Below, in pieces: positions 49,932 through 59,762 of a stretch of 64,000 nt of DNA. This DNA is from Winogradskyella sp. PG-2 (GTDB taxonomy: Bacteria; Bacteroidota; Bacteroidia; Flavobacteriales; Flavobacteriaceae), in NCBI RefSeq assembly GCF_000828715.1, contig NZ_AP014583.1:2416001-2480000 (forward strand). The letters run 5' to 3'. Under the pieces are notes generated by a model, which saw only the letters and a program-made list of their open reading frames with translations, ran no database searches and was not told where the DNA came from. The position numbers were made by a program, and so were the translations under genes. The stretch's first letter is position 1; each line of letters begins with the position of its first letter.

Positions 49932-51383
49932 TTAGAATTTACCGTTGGTATTCTTCCAATTTTCTTCAGAAGGAATTGAAGAAATAACATCCCAATGCTC
50001 AACGATTTGACCATCCTCTAGTCTAAATAAGTCATAAAAAGCTGTATGTTCTCCTTTACCAAATTTACCTTCACTAATTGTTAATACAAAGTTACCTTGA
50101 CCTAATACTTTATGAAGCTTTGTATATTCCATAACTAATCCATTTTCAGCAAAGTATTTCATAGCTGCTCCAAATCCATCTAAACCATCAGCTACAGCAG
50201 GATTATGTTGTACGTAGTTTGATGGATTAATATATGTTGTTAATTTATCCATTTCATGTCCTAGCAAAACCTTTTCAATAAAGTCTTTAACGGTATTTTT
50301 ATTGGCTTCAGTTTTATCTAAATCTGTTATCGCTGTTGCACCATCAAATTGTGTTCTATCACTTGGATTTGGCTGTTGTACTTCCAATAAGTTATCCCAA
50401 TGCTCTACGATAAGTCCATCCTCAAATCTAAAAACATCAAATGCTGCTTTTGGACCGAAGAAATCATATTCGGTATGTGTAAATACATAATCACCATCTT
50501 CGAATGCTCTTATAACATTTGCTTTAAATCCACCTTCTGGTGCGTGGTGCATTACTTCTCCAAAATCTGCAAGACCATCAGCTACATCCAAATTATGCTG
50601 AATGTATTTATTTGGATTAATGTAAGAAATTGGTGTTTGGTCACCTGTGTTAAAACTGTTTAGTAAAGCAACTACTTTGTCTTTTTTTAATAATTCCAAT
50701 GTGTTGTTTTTTAGTGATTTAAGGGTTGTATAGCGTCCCATATTTATAGAAGATTGATCCATCATTCCCATAAATTCTTTAGAAACCGGAGCTTCCATAA
50801 AGGGTTGTAATGCAACATCTGAGTTACTTTTATTATCCCAGTATACAGCTACGATTTGTTCTCCTTTTTCGTTACTTCCTGTAATGCGTTGTTCATACCC
50901 TTTTTGTTTTACTGTAAAACCAGTTTCAACGCTTTTATTTGCTTTATTGAAAGCATCTATATTTATATCTGCTTTTGTATTAAAAGACATCACTTCAACA
51001 AATTTACTAGTGTTTGCATTAAAGCTATCACTAATAGTATAGCGAGACATATTCATTGTTGAATCATCAATCATTGATGCGTATTCTGTAACTGATGGGT
51101 CTGACATAAACTTTGTCATTGATACTTCTGCATTTTCATGAGTATCCCAATAGACCAAGACTACATAGTTGCCTTTGTCGTCAACACCACTTTGTCGCTT
51201 AATAAAACCAGGTTGGTTTATTGTAAAATTTCCTTCAACTTCTGCATCTAATTTGTTAAAAACAGAATTGTTAATAGTTGATTTCGTTTTAAAAGTAGTG
51301 ACTTCTAAAACTGTTTGTGTTTTGGAACAGCTGGCTGAGCTTATTACTACAGCAAGAATTCCGATTACATTTTTGATTTTCAT
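49932..51383 (-). CDS. Lipoprotein with two ABM-like and two SnoaL-like domains (483 aa)
   Basis: A duplicated four-domain protein. Lipobox SSASC (Cys20). Two homologous ferredoxin-like units of about 95 residues come first (VLEVTTFKTKSTINNSVFNK and FVEVMSFNTKADINIDAFNK), resembling antibiotic-biosynthesis-monooxygenase domains. Two NTF2-fold SnoaL-like units follow (each with YIQHN or YVQHNPAVADGL, DVFRFEDG or DLFRLEDG, and IVEHWD). The paired NQHN-type histidines and EHWD are those of SnoaL-like proteins of unknown substrate. The internal duplications are tandem, pair by pair. Located at the cell envelope; role unknown. Confidence 0.78.
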   Translation of the reverse strand: MKIKNVIGILAVVISSASCSKTQTVLEVTTFKTKSTINNSVFNKLDAEVEGNFTINQPGFIKRQSGVDDKGNYVVLVYWDTHENAEVSMTKFMSDPSVTEYASMIDDSTMNMSRYTISDSFNANTSKFVEVMSFNTKADINIDAFNKANKSVETGFTVKQKGYEQRITGSNEKGEQIVAVYWDNKSNSDVALQPFMEAPVSKEFMGMMDQSSINMGRYTTLKSLKNNTLELLKKDKVVALLNSFNTGDQTPISYINPNKYIQHNLDVADGLADFGEVMHHAPEGGFKANVIRAFEDGDYVFTHTEYDFFGPKAAFDVFRFEDGLIVEHWDNLLEVQQPNPSDRTQFDGATAITDLDKTEANKNTVKDFIEKVLLGHEMDKLTTYINPSNYVQHNPAVADGLDGFGAAMKYFAENGLVMEYTKLHKVLGQGNFVLTISEGKFGKGEHTAFYDLFRLEDGQIVEHWDVISSIPSEENWKNTNGKF

Positions 51384-51400
51384 TTTATATAGTGTATTGG

Positions 51401-52030
51401 TTATAAATATTTAGTTAAATATGCTTTTCCGTTATGTATAGATTTTGTGGAATAAACGTTTCCTTTCTCTAGAACATAACTAGCATAGTTATGCGTGCCA
51501 GACATATCCATGTTATCAGCATAGATTAATGTGTTTTTATGAAAACGTGGTTCTAATAATTTAAAAAGTGGTAAGTAAAGATCTTTCCAGCCATCAAGAA
51601 ATAGAAAATCTATAGGCTTATCAAAGTGCTTGAGTGTTTCCATGGCATCTCCAATTCTCACATCAACATAATCGCTCAGTCCAGCATCTTCAATATTATG
51701 AGTGGCTTTTTCGGCTTTATTTTCTAATAACTCTGTAGTAACTACTTTTCCACTAGTTTGTCGAGCTGCATCAGCGAGATATATGGTAGAAATTCCGAAT
51801 GAAGTACCAAATTCCACTATGGTTTTACAATCATTTTCTACAATTAATTGCCGCATTACTTGTCCTTGTTCTCTTGAAACAGGAAGATATGTGTGCTTAA
51901 AGTCAATAGGTTGCATTGGACGAAAAGCAGATTTTACTAAGCCTTTTCCAATACGTATAAAATCTTTTTTTGCATCATTATTTAGTATATCTAATGTATG
52001 CTCAGTAGTATTTATTTCGTATATATTCAT
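51401..52030 (-). CDS. Class I SAM-dependent methyltransferase (O-methyltransferase-like, about 209 aa)
   Basis: Rossmann-fold methyltransferase. Motif I VEFGTSFGISTIYLADA (about residues 65-81), acidic VTTELLENK for the ribose, GDAMETL, and motif IV DFLFLDGWKDLY, close to catechol-type O-methyltransferases. A start at 52030 (MNIYEINTTEH) is preferred to the further upstream one because the extra 15 residues look unlike coding sequence. Follows the lipoprotein gene upstream by 17 bases in transcription order reversed; they may be co-transcribed. Confidence 0.82.
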   Translation of the reverse strand: MNIYEINTTEHTLDILNNDAKKDFIRIGKGLVKSAFRPMQPIDFKHTYLPVSREQGQVMRQLIVENDCKTIVEFGTSFGISTIYLADAARQTSGKVVTTELLENKAEKATHNIEDAGLSDYVDVRIGDAMETLKHFDKPIDFLFLDGWKDLYLPLFKLLEPRFHKNTLIYADNMDMSGTHNYASYVLEKGNVYSTKSIHNGKAYLTKYL

Positions 52031-52128
52031 GTCAATATTTTTTAATTTAATAATGACACAAAAGTATAGGTGCAACTAAATTAATAGACTATAATAAAGA
52101 GGCTAATAACTGTAAAAATGAGAAAGTG

Positions 52129-53004
52129 TTAGTTTTCTAATCGAAATTGTTCTGGTGTGGTTAGAGTTTGACGTTTGAAATATTTGTAGAAATTAGTAGT
52201 TTCTTCAAACCCAGATTTATAAGCAATCTCTTTGATAGATAACTTGGTATTGAGCAATAATCGTTTAATCTGTTTAGTGCATATTTCATCAATAAACGCT
52301 TTGGCAGATTTATGAACAATATGTTTTGTAACTGTATTTAGGGTTTTTATGCTAAGACCCATTTGGTTCGCAAAGTCTTTAACTTTAGTGGTTTTGTTTA
52401 CATTTTTTTCAACCAAGTGTTGGAGTTCAATAAACTCTTTTAGGTATTTTTTTTCAAAATTGAGTTGCTCGTGTTTTGCCTTTAGTCTCAATAACTGTGT
52501 CGTTAAAATATGAAGCTCATTTCTAATAACACTTAAGGAGTGGTCATCATTTATAGTAAAGTATTCATTCTCTATCCGCTTGATAAGTTGATTGATACTA
52601 TTAAAATTAGTATTATCTAACTGTAATTTTGGAACACTTAAAAGTTCATTGAACAAAAGCATTGTTTTTTGTGCTTCTATTTTTTCGAGATAACTCACTA
52701 AAAATTGATTAGTAAAAGCGAGTAAAACACCCTTTAAAGATTTGCTTTTAAAAAACTTATGAATTTGGTCTTTTCTAATGGTGAGCAATGTGCCTTTTTC
52801 ACATGCGTAATCTGTAAAATCGATGGTGTGATAGCCTTGCCCTTTTTCTATAAATAAAAGAATATAAAATTCGACCTTGTGATGTGCTTCAATAGAATGA
52901 TCTAAACCAGTTCGCTGATATAATTCTTCTAATCTGATAATATCAAATTGAGATTTTAAGTTTTGCTGATTTTGAAATTTTATGCGTTTAGTTTTCTCGT
53001 TCAT
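52129..53004 (-). CDS. AraC-family transcriptional regulator (291 aa)
   Basis: N-terminal cupin-like sensing region (HHKVEFYILLFIEKGQGYHT then IDFTDYACEKGTLLTI, about residues 35-80) and a C-terminal double helix-turn-helix (about 190-291) with KDFANQMGLSIKTLNTVTKH and SIKEIAYKSGFEETTNFYKY. 53004 (MNEKTKRIKF) is the better start. It lies upstream of, and could control, the methyltransferase-lipoprotein pair. Confidence 0.88.
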   Translation of the reverse strand: MNEKTKRIKFQNQQNLKSQFDIIRLEELYQRTGLDHSIEAHHKVEFYILLFIEKGQGYHTIDFTDYACEKGTLLTIRKDQIHKFFKSKSLKGVLLAFTNQFLVSYLEKIEAQKTMLLFNELLSVPKLQLDNTNFNSINQLIKRIENEYFTINDDHSLSVIRNELHILTTQLLRLKAKHEQLNFEKKYLKEFIELQHLVEKNVNKTTKVKDFANQMGLSIKTLNTVTKHIVHKSAKAFIDEICTKQIKRLLLNTKLSIKEIAYKSGFEETTNFYKYFKRQTLTTPEQFRLEN

Positions 53005-53171
53005 TTTAGAATCACACACAGCATTTGTACATGTATATAGTACTAAACGAAGTTACCTAAAATTTCCAGAAAGTCAAGTAAATAGAGCTTATCGAATAAA
53101 TTAACTGTACCTTCGCTGAAATTATAAGAGGTGAGCTTTAAATAGATATTCATCTTAACTAAAAACGATGT

Positions 53172-54473
53172 ATGTCATTTAAATCATTAGGCCTATCTGA
53201 GCCTTTACTAAAAGCTATAAGTAAAAAAGGATACGAAACACCATCTCCAATTCAAGCTAAGGCAATTCCGCCTGTTTTAGAAGGGAAAGATGTTTTAGCT
53301 TCTGCGCAAACTGGAACTGGTAAAACAGCAGGTTTTACATTGCCAATGTTGCATTTACTTTCAAAAAATCCAATTCAAAAACACAGACCAATACGAGCAT
53401 TAGTGTTAACGCCTACTCGAGAATTAGCAGCACAAGTACATGCTAATGTAAAAGAGTATAGCGAATTTTTAAATATAAGAAGCACAGTAATTTTTGGAGG
53501 AGTCAATCAGAAACCACAAGTTGCTAGGATTAGACAAGGTATTGATATTTTAGTAGCGACTCCAGGTCGTTTAATTGATCTAGAAAGCCAAGGAGTGTTA
53601 TCTTTAAAACGTGTTGAAATATTTGTTTTAGATGAAGCCGATCGTATGCTCGATATGGGCTTTTTGCGTGATATAGAACGCGTGATGAAGTTGATACCGA
53701 ATAAGCGTCAGAACTTAATGTTTTCGGCTACATTTTCTAAAGATATTAAGAAACTTGCCTATTCGATTTTAGATAATCCGGTACACGTTGAAGCGACACC
53801 AGAGAATACAGCTGTTGAGATTATTGACCAAAAGGTACATCGTGTTGCTAAGGGTAAAAAGACAGGCTTAATTATTAAGTTAATTTCTGAAGGTAATTGG
53901 AAACAGGTATTAGTTTTTACTAGGACTAAACATGGAGCCAACCGTTTGACTAAAAAAATGATTAGTGCTGGCATTACAGCTGCTGCTATTCATGGCAATA
54001 AAAGCCAAGGGGCCAGAACCAAAGCTTTAGCCGGATTTAAAAGAGGAACAGTTCGTGTATTAGTAGCTACAGATATTGCTGCAAGGGGCTTAGATATTCC
54101 GTTGTTACCTCATGTTATTAATTTTGAGATCCCTAATATATCCGAAGACTATGTGCATCGGATTGGTAGAACAGGTAGAGCCGGAGCTAGCGGACAAGCC
54201 ATTTCTTTGGTAAGTGCTGATGAGATTAGCTATTTACGTGGTATTGAAAAATTAATTGGGATGAAAATTGATGTTGAAATCATAGAAGGTTTTGAGCCAG
54301 ATCCTAATGCGTCAACAGAGCCAATTAAGCCAGGACAGAATAGAAATAGAGGTAGAGGTGGGCAGCGAAACAAGACTTCTAATTCTAGAAACTCTGGAGG
54401 CGGTAATAAAAATGCTAATCACAACCGTAATAAAAATCGTAATCGAAGACGCAATAACGAAAATCGAAATTAA
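53172..54473 (+). CDS. DEAD-box RNA helicase, RhlE-like (433 aa)
   Basis: ATP-dependent RNA helicase for ribosome or mRNA remodelling. Q motif ([15 protein letters not shown]), motif [10 protein letters not shown] (about residues 43-51), DEAD in [21 protein letters not shown] and [11 protein letters not shown] disordered C-terminal tail rich in Arg, Asn and Gly (from about residue 385) is typical of cold-adapted bacterial DEAD proteins. It is immediately followed by a small gene with no spacer. Confidence 0.95.
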   Translation: MSFKSLGLSEPLLKAISKKGYETPSPIQAKAIPPVLEGKDVLASAQTGTGKTAGFTLPMLHLLSKNPIQKHRPIRALVLTPTRELAAQVHANVKEYSEFLNIRSTVIFGGVNQKPQVARIRQGIDILVATPGRLIDLESQGVLSLKRVEIFVLDEADRMLDMGFLRDIERVMKLIPNKRQNLMFSATFSKDIKKLAYSILDNPVHVEATPENTAVEIIDQKVHRVAKGKKTGLIIKLISEGNWKQVLVFTRTKHGANRLTKKMISAGITAAAIHGNKSQGARTKALAGFKRGTVRVLVATDIAARGLDIPLLPHVINFEIPNISEDYVHRIGRTGRAGASGQAISLVSADEISYLRGIEKLIGMKIDVEIIEGFEPDPNASTEPIKPGQNRNRGRGGQRNKTSNSRNSGGGNKNANHNRNKNRNRRRNNENRN

Positions 54474-54689
54474 ATGACACCAAATCTAAAAGCCAAAATC
54501 ATAGAAGTTTGCGATAAGAAAATTGCTCAAAAAGGGCCTAAGGTTGGTGTTTCATTTTATGCGTTTTTTAAAAATAAAAATGATAATCCAGAATTATTAA
54601 TGGAAGCAGCTACATGGTGGATAGAAACTCATCATTTAGATCATTTTGAGAAAGCAGTGAAGATTAAAGAATTAGTAAAAAATTTATAG
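54474..54689 (+). CDS. DUF6500-like small protein (71 aa)
   Basis: Small acidic/basic helical protein: [20 protein letters not shown] then [20 protein letters not shown] and a C-terminal [14 protein letters not shown] match it from memory to DUF6500. No known function. Its ATG directly follows the helicase TAA, so it is the second cistron of that mRNA. Confidence 0.75.
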   Translation: MTPNLKAKIIEVCDKKIAQKGPKVGVSFYAFFKNKNDNPELLMEAATWWIETHHLDHFEKAVKIKELVKNL

Positions 54690-54690
54690 T

Positions 54691-54915
54691 TTGTCAATTC
54701 AACCAAACAACCCATTACACGGAATAAAGCTAGAACAGATTATTACTGAGCTACAAGCGCATTACGGATGGGAGTATATGGGTTATCAAATCAATATTCG
54801 ATGTTTTACTCATGATCCTTCTGTAAAATCGAGTTTAAAATTTTTAAGACGCACACCTTGGGCACGCACTAAGGTTGAGCATATGTATTTAAAGATGTTA
54901 AGCAAAAAACGATAG
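54691..54915 (+). CDS. VF530 family (DUF2132) DNA-binding protein (74 aa)
   Basis: Matches the VF530 fold family: [20 protein letters not shown] then [14 protein letters not shown] and [20 protein letters not shown]. The basic helix near the end fits nucleic-acid binding. It begins with TTG at 54691 directly behind the previous stop; no ATG is available nearby. Confidence 0.85.
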   Translation: MSIQPNNPLHGIKLEQIITELQAHYGWEYMGYQINIRCFTHDPSVKSSLKFLRRTPWARTKVEHMYLKMLSKKR

Positions 54916-54927
54916 CTCTCTAGACAA

Positions 54928-55812
54928 TTAATTATCCTTATGCATAGATTCACTAATAAATTCTAAGCCAATTGGTAATGAGTCTATCCAAAAATTCCAT
55001 GTATGGCCACCGTCTCTTACCCTATACTCATGCGGAATACCTTTTTTTGTCAATTCTATATGCATTGTAGAATTACCAATAGTTAAAAAATCGTCATCAC
55101 CACAATCAAAATAAATATCGACAGTTTTTAATAGCTTAGGATCTTTTTTTTCTATGAGTTCGAATAAATTAAACTCCTTTATGGCATCAGTAAGTCTAAC
55201 TTTACCCTTTTCTCCTTTTACCTCCGGTGAAATACGACCAAAGTAGTTATCAAAATGTTCTTGACTATCGTTAATAATTTCTTCATCAGTTTTTAAACTA
55301 GAACTAAATGAAGCACAAACTCCAAATAGATTATGATGCTTAAGTGTGAGTCTTAAACTTCCATTTCCTCCCATAGAAAGTCCACTTATTCCACGATATT
55401 TTTTTTCATCTTTCACTTTATATTTAGCTTCAATGAAGGGTAAAAATTCTGTAATGAACATATCTTCATAAGGATAGGTGCCATCTCCTTTATTAATATA
55501 TAACCTGTCATCACCATCTGGCATTACAATAATCATTGGTTCAATTTTTTTGGCTTTTATAAGTAGATTCACTATGTCTGTTAATAAGCCCTCCATATGC
55601 CAATCGGTTTCATCACCAGTAAACCCATTAAGTAAATACACTATTGGATATTTGTCTTTGGAATCATCGTAGCCATCTGGTAAATACACAGAATATTTTA
55701 CAGATGTATTTAGAAGATTACTATCCATGTTGAGGCTTTCAATAACCTTACTTTGAGCATTAGAGATTGAAATTGATATAAAAATTAATAGCAGTGATTG
55801 AATTTTTTTCAT
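54928..55812 (-). CDS. Alpha/beta hydrolase, esterase D/Fes-like (294 aa)
   Basis: Secreted esterase. Start 55812 gives the signal MKKIQSLLLIFISISISNAQ. Strand YPIVYLLNGFTGDETDW supplies the oxyanion region, the nucleophile elbow is GLSMGG (about residue 143), Asp sits in YFDCGDDDF and His in RDGGHTWNFW. Family members hydrolyse siderophore esters, S-formylglutathione or feruloyl esters; this one is not assignable. Confidence 0.85.
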   Translation of the reverse strand: MKKIQSLLLIFISISISNAQSKVIESLNMDSNLLNTSVKYSVYLPDGYDDSKDKYPIVYLLNGFTGDETDWHMEGLLTDIVNLLIKAKKIEPMIIVMPDGDDRLYINKGDGTYPYEDMFITEFLPFIEAKYKVKDEKKYRGISGLSMGGNGSLRLTLKHHNLFGVCASFSSSLKTDEEIINDSQEHFDNYFGRISPEVKGEKGKVRLTDAIKEFNLFELIEKKDPKLLKTVDIYFDCGDDDFLTIGNSTMHIELTKKGIPHEYRVRDGGHTWNFWIDSLPIGLEFISESMHKDN

Positions 55813-55876
55813 GGATAGATATTTTAAAACTAAGTGAATAGTCAAAGTGATTTCTCAAATATATTAAATATGTATC

Positions 55877-56053
55877 TTAAAAAATCTCTTTTAATATATC
55901 GTCTTCATCTTCTTTATCTTTTTTTTCTACATTCTCAATAAGGTTTTTAGGTAAATTATCCTTTGATGAAAATTGTAAAGGAAATGGAACTAAACAGGCT
56001 AGGAAAATCATAAATATTAAGGCAATTAACCTTAAGGTTTTTTTTAACTTCAT
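55877..56053 (-). CDS. Hypothetical small protein with N-terminal membrane helix (58 aa)
   Basis: Starting at the internal Met (56053) yields MKLKKTLRLIALIFMIFLAC, a single hydrophobic helix, then a short charged tail ending EEDDILKEIF-like (KEDEDDILKEIF). The longer frame to 56119 lacks a sensible start region. Could be an anchored regulator; no family recognised. Confidence 0.5.
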   Translation of the reverse strand: MKLKKTLRLIALIFMIFLACLVPFPLQFSSKDNLPKNLIENVEKKDKEDEDDILKEIF

Positions 56054-56139
56054 ATATATAACGGCGTATAGCACCTCTAGAATTTGAGATGCAATTGACA
56101 ATAGGTAATGGTTAGCCAATAAAGGCTACTATCTAATAA

Positions 56140-56514
56140 TTATGATACGACGCTGTTATAATTCGTCTGGTATCTAGATTTACTGTAGTGCTTAGTATGG
56201 AGTTGATCTGCTCTAACCGAAAGAGTTTTGTAGATATAGATTTTAAAAGTTGCACTATTTTTTAAATCGTAATAATTTAGAAACTCTTTAAAAGTATGTA
56301 GTGAGAACTCTGAAAAAGAGTTAAACCTTGGTTTAATTACATTTTTAAAGGATATAGAAAAACGCGTATTCTCATTATAATCACCTATAACGAAAGCTGT
56401 CTTAATGGCTTCACGAGGTAAGTGATTAGTAACTCCAGTAAATGAGACTAAACTTAAGATAAGTGATAGTCCTATTAATATGAGATTACTGTTTTTTGCA
56501 AGTTTCACGTTCAA
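56140..56514 (-). CDS. Hypothetical protein with signal anchor (124 aa)
   Basis: Leader or anchor helix NLILIGLSLILSLVSFTGV (about residues 9-27), then a basic, aromatic-rich region without recognisable domain (FSEFSLHTFKEFLNYYDL, TFKIYIYKTLSVRADQLHTK). Not recognised. Confidence 0.5.
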   Translation of the reverse strand: MNVKLAKNSNLILIGLSLILSLVSFTGVTNHLPREAIKTAFVIGDYNENTRFSISFKNVIKPRFNSFSEFSLHTFKEFLNYYDLKNSATFKIYIYKTLSVRADQLHTKHYSKSRYQTNYNSVVS

Positions 56515-56531
56515 AGATAATGAATATATAA

Positions 56532-56987
56532 CTATAGATTGAGTTGCCTTAAACCTTCATAGACAATAATGCCAACAGCATTGGCAAGGTTGAGACTTCT
56601 AATGTCTTTACTATAGAGAGGGATTTTAAAAAGTTGATTTTGGTATTTTTCTAATAACGATTTTGGTAAACCTACAGATTCTTTACCAAAGACTAGGAAC
56701 ATTTGATCAGTAAACTTAATATCCCAATGCGATTGTTTACCATGACTTGATAAGAATACCATTTTTGCATCCTTATTTTTTACAAAAAAATCATCTATAG
56801 AATCGTAATAGATTACTTCTAAGTGTTGCCAATAATCTAATCCTGCACGTTTGAGGCGTTTGTCATCGATTTCAAATCCAAAGGGTTTTACTAAATGTAG
56901 CCGAGAACCTGTGGCTAAAGCCAAACGGCCAATGTTACCTGTATTGTTTGGGATTTCGGGTTCTATAAGGACGATGTTAAGTGACAT
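56532..56987 (-). CDS. trmL: tRNA (cytidine/uridine-34-2'-O)-methyltransferase
   Basis: SPOUT methylase modifying the wobble base of leucine tRNAs. Motif 1 PEIPNNTGNIGRLALATG (residues 10-27), motif 2 LVFGKESVGLP, motif 3 IRSLNLANAVGIIVYE. 151 residues, exactly the TrmL minimal form. Confidence 0.93.
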   Translation of the reverse strand: MSLNIVLIEPEIPNNTGNIGRLALATGSRLHLVKPFGFEIDDKRLKRAGLDYWQHLEVIYYDSIDDFFVKNKDAKMVFLSSHGKQSHWDIKFTDQMFLVFGKESVGLPKSLLEKYQNQLFKIPLYSKDIRSLNLANAVGIIVYEGLRQLNL

Positions 56988-57008
56988 TATTTTAAATATA
57001 CTTTAAAA

Positions 57009-58076
57009 CTAGTCAATTAGAAATTTTTTATTGGCAATCGTAGAGTTTTTGTTTTTAAATAGGATAAAATAGAGTCCAGTTGTAAGCGATGAAACACGTA
57101 TTGAGGTTTTTGGTAACTCTTTATCATAACTCATTATTAATTTAGCATGGCTATCATAGATTTCTATTTTGTCGTATACTAAATCGTCTTTAAGTTTAAA
57201 GCTTAGCGAGTCTACAGCTGGATTTGGGTATATACTAATATTATTTTCATTGACTTCAGAGATAGATAAACTGCTAACTTCCTGAACACTAAAATCTGAA
57301 AATAATACATCTTCATCTCTTAAATCGCTTGCCGAATTTAAGCTTCTGTAAATTCCCCATTTTGGTCTCACAAAATCTGCGCCAGCTCTCCAATTAATGA
57401 TAGAATTATTAGATTACTCAAATAATATGGAATCATCACTCTCTTTCTTAATTACTATTTCGTATGTGCCAGAAGTACCATAAGTAATAGTTTCAGTAAC
57501 GTTTAACCAATGTCCTTTAAAAGGTGCTAAATCTGTTTGTAATAGTGTTATTTGGTCATCAGTTTCGGCATATCTTAGTTCAATACGATCAGGATTTGAT
57601 TTTCTTGCTGTTAAGGTATACATAGGCATCGAAGCTAAACTACCACCAACAGATTTTAATTGATGTAAGTGTGTAAAGCTAGGTGATACCTGAAAATCAG
57701 TATCGAGTTTAAATTTCCATTTATATATTACAATTTCATCTTCTACTCCTAATAAATTATCTGGTGACTGATTATAAGATTTTATTTCGTTTCGCTGTCT
57801 ATCAAAATTTATACAACGATCATTATCTGGTGTGGTATGCATTGAGAATCTAAACACATTTTTATTTAGGTCTGCATCAAATATTTCATCTATGTGTCTG
57901 CCAAAAGCTGAGTGATTACAATCAGGAACTTCTATTGGATTATATCCAGGTGCTAATACAGAAGTAATTAGTTCGTAAGTATTGCCCGGTCCATCTGCAT
58001 TCAAAGTCACTTGACCATAATTTAATAAGTGAACTAAACTAAGAAATATTGTTAGTTGAAGTTTGATGTTTTTCAT
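57009..58076 (-). pseudogene. T9SS-exported polysaccharide-lyase-like gene with an in-frame TAA
   Basis: Reading from 58076: signal peptide (MKNIKLQLTIFLSLVHLLNYG), then a concanavalin-like jelly-roll with FRFSMHTTPDNDR, YKWKFKLD and GHWLNVTETITYG, to a TAA at 57414-57416. The same frame continues at once with SNNSIINWRAGADFVRPKWG then IYRSLNS, and ends in a T9SS type A sorting domain (ISIYPNPAVDSLSFKL to FLID). Joined length is 356 codons. The fold and the PKWGIYRS motif recall heparin-lyase-like polysaccharide lyases. A single base change explains the break; the truncated product would lack its secretion signal. Confidence 0.72.
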
Positions 58077-58152
58077 AGCATCTAAAAATGGTTAACCAAA
58101 CTGGTTACCCAAAAACACAAAAATATTGACACTTAAATATGACAAATTGAGA

Positions 58153-58995
58153 TTAATTAGAATACTTATAATTTGTCTTTCCAAGAAGACCTAGGCCTTC
58201 AGAGGTAGCTCCATCTTCAATTAAAGTTGTTGGATTGATACTCCATTGTTCTGCGATTTTGCATATGTAAAATCTATTTGGCCACGGAATGGTGTATACT
58301 TCGTAAATTTCATCATCAAAGCCAATTATATATTCATCATTACCTAGGAGATTTTTAAAATTTGAAGGACTTTGTTTATAGGCTCTTGTTAGTTTTTCGC
58401 TATACCGAGATTGTTCCAAATCTCCTATAAGTTGAGTGGTTTTCTCGGCATTAGTTTTATTACCTTTTTCTGTAATAGTGCTATTGTCATTATAATAAAT
58501 ATAACGTTCTAATATACCATTATTGGCTTTAGCTAGGCCAAAGGTTTCTCTACCAATGTAATAGTAACTAAAATGATCAAAGGTTTTACTTAACTCTTCA
58601 GCAAAATCTTCGAAATCTTTACTTACAATGGCTGGTAAATCAAAACCCGTTACTAAAATCCATTCGTTATTGATTATTGGTGTTATAAAAACACGGCTGC
58701 TAAATTTATTTTTTCCTACTATTTTACTGAAACCTGTTTTCCAATTTGTTAATTCAAATTTATCCAAGCCAATTAATTCAGCTACTTTTTTCTGATCAGT
58801 AGTCTTTAGTGCTATCCAAATTCTTCTTCCTTGTGGGAAGTTGATAATACTATCAGCTTCAACTTTAGGTGTTTCTTGTTTTATTTCATTTACTGTGTTT
58901 TCATTTTGTTTATCCACTGATAACTTTTTATCAGAATTACATGCAGTAATCCCAATGCTGATGGTTAATAAATAAATGAGTTTTTTAAATATCAT
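58153..58995 (-). CDS. Hypothetical lipoprotein at the end of the trp operon (280 aa)
   Basis: Lipobox ITAC (Cys19). Mature part contains two alpha/beta segments without a known signature (INFPQGRRIWIALKTTDQKK, FDDEIYEVYTIPWPNRFYIC). Its ATG overlaps the trpA stop by four bases (ATGA), so it is translated as the last cistron of the trp operon, though no tryptophan-related function can be read from it. Confidence 0.65.
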   Translation of the reverse strand: MIFKKLIYLLTISIGITACNSDKKLSVDKQNENTVNEIKQETPKVEADSIINFPQGRRIWIALKTTDQKKVAELIGLDKFELTNWKTGFSKIVGKNKFSSRVFITPIINNEWILVTGFDLPAIVSKDFEDFAEELSKTFDHFSYYYIGRETFGLAKANNGILERYIYYNDNSTITEKGNKTNAEKTTQLIGDLEQSRYSEKLTRAYKQSPSNFKNLLGNDEYIIGFDDEIYEVYTIPWPNRFYICKIAEQWSINPTTLIEDGATSEGLGLLGKTNYKYSN

Positions 58996-59759
58996 GGATT
59001 GATAATATTTTTCGTAAACTCATTTATATTTTCAATAGGGTTATTAGTAACATACTTTACAAAGGCAGAGCCAATAATAGCTCCTTTAGCATGTTTAGTG
59101 GCTTGTGTAAAGGTCTCACTATTTGAAATACCGAAACCAACAATTTGAGGGTTCTGAAGTTTCATATTAGCTATTCGTTCAAAGTATTTGGTTTGAGTAT
59201 CACCAAAACCAACTTTTGCACCTGTTGTACTCGCAGAACTGACCATATAAATAAATCCATCAGAGACAGAATCAATATAATGAATACGTTCGTCAGAAGT
59301 CTGAGGTGTAATTAAAAAAACATTGATTAAGCCATACTTTTCAAAGGTAGCTTTATACTCAGAATGATAAACATCTACTGGTAAATCTGGTATAATTAAG
59401 CCATCAATACCAACGTCTTGACATTTTTTACAGAAGGCTTCAATACCATATTGTAACATTGGGTTAAAGTAACCCATAATGATTAAAGGAATAGAAACGG
59501 ATTGACGAATATCTTTGATCTGCTCAAATAAGAGCTCGCTAGTCATGCCGTTTTTTAAAGCTTGAGTAGAACTTGCTTGTATCGTTGGTCCATCAGCTAA
59601 AGGATCACTAAATGGTAATCCTATTTCTATCATATCGACACCGCTATTTTCTAAATTTTGAATAATGGTTGCTGTATCATCTATATTAGGATAACCCGCT
59701 GTAAAGTATATAGATAAGAGTTTCTTGTTTTCTTCTAACTTTTGATTTATTCTGTTCAT
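58992..59759 (-). CDS. trpA: Tryptophan synthase alpha subunit
   Basis: Cleaves indole-3-glycerol phosphate to indole, which passes to TrpB. TIM barrel with the catalytic Glu in MIEIGLPFSDPLADGP (about residues 45-60) and Asp in GLIIPDLPVD, phosphate loop VGFGISNSE. 255 residues. It follows trpB after three bases. Confidence 0.97.
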   Translation of the reverse strand: MNRINQKLEENKKLLSIYFTAGYPNIDDTATIIQNLENSGVDMIEIGLPFSDPLADGPTIQASSTQALKNGMTSELLFEQIKDIRQSVSIPLIIMGYFNPMLQYGIEAFCKKCQDVGIDGLIIPDLPVDVYHSEYKATFEKYGLINVFLITPQTSDERIHYIDSVSDGFIYMVSSASTTGAKVGFGDTQTKYFERIANMKLQNPQIVGFGISNSETFTQATKHAKGAIIGSAFVKYVTNNPIENINEFTKNIINP

Positions 59760-59762
59760 TTT

